Shown here in pieces: positions 61,726-64,000 of a stretch of DNA of 64,000 nucleotides (position 1 is its first letter; each line of letters opens with the position of its first letter). This DNA is from Clostridiales bacterium. GTDB lineage: Bacteria > Bacillota > Clostridia > Saccharofermentanales > Saccharofermentanaceae. A program made the position numbers and the translations under genes. The stretch covers positions 62,001 through 126,000 of the forward strand of contig JAFRQR010000008.1 of the NCBI GenBank assembly GCA_017428545.1, given 5' to 3'. The notes under the pieces were generated by a model. That model was not told where the DNA came from and did no database searches. It was given only the letters and a program-made list of their open reading frames with translations.

Positions 61726-64000
61726 ATGTATACAACTTTTGAAGAAGAGGCCAAGCGGAAGCAAGTCCGCGGCCGCTCTCTTTCCATATTGGAATATGAC
61801 AAGATCTTAGACCGTCTGGTCAACCACGCTCGTACGATATACGGGCGTGAACTTTGCTATGGACTGATCCCGACATCGGATCTTCCGCTCGTGGAATCCT
61901 GGCAGAAAGAAACCGAAGACGCGCTGGAGTTTCTCGTAAAAGAAGGCGCACTTCCCTTAGGCGGCGTGAACGACATCCGTGACGCCGTGCGCTTTTCGGA
62001 CACCGGCGCGACGCTGACGATGAAGTATCTTCTCAACATCGCCCAGTTCCTCCGCACGGTCGAAAGGCTCTACCATGTCGAGCCGAAGTCCCTGCAGGTC
62101 GAGATCAATGACCACGCACTGCTTCGTGAACTCAAGCAGCTCGTCCCGCTCGATGCGCTGGAAAAAGAGATCTCCATGGCGATCACGGGCGAAAACGAGA
62201 TGAACGACCGTGCCAGCAATGAACTTTACAACATCAGAAGACAGATCAAAGATGCGCAGAGCAGTATCCGAGAGATCCTGGAACGCCTGATCCGCAAGAA
62301 CCCGCAGGCCCTTCAGGACCAGCTGGTCACCATGCGTGACGGCCGTTACTGTGTGCCGGTTAAGCCGGAAAAGAAGGGCGAAGTTCCGGGCGTCGTACAC
62401 GATACGTCCGCATCCGGACAGACGCTCTTTATCGAGCCGATGGCGGTCGTTGAACTGAACAACAAGATCCGCGAATGGACCGCGGCCGAGCAGGAGGAGA
62501 TCAACCGTATCCTCGGTATCCTAAGCGGCAAGGTCGGCATCAGCAAAGATGCGATCCTTGCGGATATCGCGCTGGTCGGACATATCGATTTTATGCAGGC
62601 AAAAGCGCAGTTCGCGCTGGAGCTGGACGGCTCGCGTCCGATCTTTAACGATCAGGGCAGGATCATTCTCAAAAGAGCACGTCATCCGCTGATCGAAAAG
62701 GACCGTGTCGTTCCGATCGATTTTTCAGTCGGAACGGATTACCGGACGCTGGTCATCACAGGTCCGAATACCGGCGGTAAGACGGTGTCGCTGAAAACGT
62801 GCGGACTGATTTCCCTGATGGCGATGGCCGGTCTTTTCATCCCGTGCAGCGACGGATCCGAAGTATCTACTTTTACAAAAGTACTTGCCGACATCGGTGA
62901 TGAGCAGAGCATTGAGCAGAGCCTTTCGACCTTCTCGGCGCACATGACCAATCTGGTCCAGATCTTAAAACTCACCAAGCCTACTACGCTGGTCCTTGTC
63001 GACGAGCTCGGTTCCGGAACGGACCCGACGGAAGGCGCGGCGCTGGCAATCGCGATCCTTGACGAGTGCAGAAGAAAAGGCGCCGTCACTGTCGCGACGA
63101 CACACTATAAAGAGCTGAAGGCGTATGCGGTCGAACAGGAAGGTGTCGAAAATGCCTGTTGTGAATTTGATACCGAGACGCTTTCTCCGACGTACCGCTT
63201 GATGATCGGGCTTCCGGGCGTCAGTAACGCATTCGTTATCTCGAGAAAACTCGGACTTTCACCGCGCATCATCGAGAATGCCCAGAGCATCCTTTCCGAG
63301 GAGAGCCTGAAGGTCGAAGAACTTCTTTCTTCGGCGGAAAGACATAACCGTGAGAGCGAAAAACTCCAGCAGGAGATCGAGGATCTTCGTGATGAAGTGA
63401 AGCGCCAGTCGGAAGAACTTGAAAACAGGAAAAAGCAGATCGAAAAAGAGCGTAAAAAGATCCTCGCCCAGGCCAGAGAAGAGAAGCAGGAAATGCTCGA
63501 AGAGGTCCTGGAAAAAGCAGACGGAATCTTAGACGAGATCAAGGAGATCCAGAAGATGGAGAACTCCCACGATGCCGAAAGAAAGCTCCGTCAGATCCGA
63601 AACAATCTTCGTGCCGGTCTTTCCGATATCGACGCGGAGCGTGATGATGACGAAGAACCGGAAGAGATACCGGGCGAAAAGCCGGATAAGATCCGTGAGG
63701 GCGGCCTTTACTATTCGCCGACACTCGATGTCACGGGTATCGTGATCAAAGGACCTGACAAGGGCGGCAACTGCATCCTTTCATCGGGGGCACTGAAACT
63801 GACGGTCGCCGCGGATTCTCTGCGCTATCCGAAGAAGGAAGAAGTGAAAAAGAGCGCGGTGCGTTCACGGAAAGAACCGAAGAGAAGTGCTTCGGTTTCC
63901 CGGGCCGAGCAGATACGGCTTAACAAGAAATCGACCATGATGCCCGAGGTCCAGCTTCTCGGCATGACCGTCGATGAGGCACTTCACACGCTCGACCGGT
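61726..64000 (+). CDS. mutS2: MutS2 family protein, 3' end outside the window
   Basis: 758 residues are visible from ATG 61726, preceded by AGAGGAG. MutS2 core features appear in order: N-terminal DYD region (SILEYDKILDRLVNHA), ITGPNTGGKTVSLKT (Walker A), LVLVDELGSGTDPTEGAALA (Walker B), ATTHYKELKAYA, a long coiled coil (about 530-640) and the beginning of a C-terminal Smr domain (PEVQLLGMTVDEALHTLD), which runs off the window. MutS2 suppresses recombination and, in Bacillus, resolves collided ribosomes. A second Smr domain occurs in the gene at 1782. Confidence 0.96.
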   Translation, partial: MYTTFEEEAKRKQVRGRSLSILEYDKILDRLVNHARTIYGRELCYGLIPTSDLPLVESWQKETEDALEFLVKEGALPLGGVNDIRDAVRFSDTGATLTMKYLLNIAQFLRTVERLYHVEPKSLQVEINDHALLRELKQLVPLDALEKEISMAITGENEMNDRASNELYNIRRQIKDAQSSIREILERLIRKNPQALQDQLVTMRDGRYCVPVKPEKKGEVPGVVHDTSASGQTLFIEPMAVVELNNKIREWTAAEQEEINRILGILSGKVGISKDAILADIALVGHIDFMQAKAQFALELDGSRPIFNDQGRIILKRARHPLIEKDRVVPIDFSVGTDYRTLVITGPNTGGKTVSLKTCGLISLMAMAGLFIPCSDGSEVSTFTKVLADIGDEQSIEQSLSTFSAHMTNLVQILKLTKPTTLVLVDELGSGTDPTEGAALAIAILDECRRKGAVTVATTHYKELKAYAVEQEGVENACCEFDTETLSPTYRLMIGLPGVSNAFVISRKLGLSPRIIENAQSILSEESLKVEELLSSAERHNRESEKLQQEIEDLRDEVKRQSEELENRKKQIEKERKKILAQAREEKQEMLEEVLEKADGILDEIKEIQKMENSHDAERKLRQIRNNLRAGLSDIDAERDDDEEPEEIPGEKPDKIREGGLYYSPTLDVTGIVIKGPDKGGNCILSSGALKLTVAADSLRYPKKEEVKKSAVRSRKEPKRSASVSRAEQIRLNKKSTMMPEVQLLGMTVDEALHTLDR

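Overview
The window is a chromosomal segment of a Gram-positive-type anaerobe, most likely a member of the Bacillota, class Clostridia. The evidence is the conserved Firmicutes order tmk, darA, holB, ricT, trmN6-like, rsmI; MutS2; an FtsX-type transporter beside its two-component system; a Hol_Tox-like type I toxin; and strong Shine-Dalgarno sites with many ATGA stop/start overlaps. Base composition is close to half G+C except for one clearly A+T-rich island. The exact genus cannot be fixed from sequence alone; a Saccharofermentans/Oscillospiraceae-like bacterium would fit. There is no rRNA operon, CRISPR array, transposase or prophage. One tRNA, tRNA-Gln(CUG), is present.

Layout. 1-6.1 kb: end of a J-domain-like membrane protein, rsuA-type pseudouridine synthase (probably leaderless), Smr protein, family 4 uracil-DNA glycosylase, tRNA-Gln, an esterase, and DeoR, AraC and XRE regulators. 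6.3-12.1 kb: a large pseudo-esterase, an AraC regulator and the folate set folE-folP-folB-folK, probably one transcript. 12.1-17.4 kb: an Asn/Arg-rich disordered protein, then the tmk-darA-holB-ricT cluster, a 56-residue ferredoxin, trmN6-like and rsmI. 17.4-25.6 kb: a PAS/GGDEF/EAL phosphodiesterase, a response regulator and kinase, a type I toxin with its antisense RNA, and an FtsX-type ABC transporter. 25.6-28.2 kb: leuS. 28.3-31.4 kb: two tandem paralogues with paired zinc ribbons. 31.4-36.0 kb: the A+T-rich island encoding a 1192-residue secreted multidomain protein and a lipoprotein, bounded by a duplicated 3' end of a traX-like gene. 36.0-41.5 kb: traX-like, mreB, a motif-dense intergenic region, rho, and a GDSL hydrolase. 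41.6-44.1 kb: an ECF sigma factor, a 37-residue membrane peptide, a multipass membrane protein, a PrsW-type protease and a two-helix protein. 44.3-50.5 kb: a beta-repeat protein, SDR oxidoreductase, zinc-ribbon membrane proteins, a spore-photoproduct-lyase-like radical SAM enzyme with a nucleosidase, and a nitrilase-family hydrolase. 50.6-64 kb: metG-tatD, small unknowns, uvrB with two SOS boxes, dnaE, pfkA and the start of mutS2.

Three candidates for undescribed systems stand out. The first is the sigma factor/micro-peptide/PrsW module, whose sigma gene seems to start at AUA. The second is the island protein, which joins cellulose-binding-like domains, calcium-binding repeats, a von Willebrand A domain and a caspase-like His/Cys domain. 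The third is the toxin/antisense unit lodged between a two-component system and its transporter, with mutually complementary mRNA ends. Other notable features are a catalytically dead SGNH hydrolase, a nine-copy TTTTCCYGA motif cluster upstream of rho, and 64-bp tandem repeats before uvrB.
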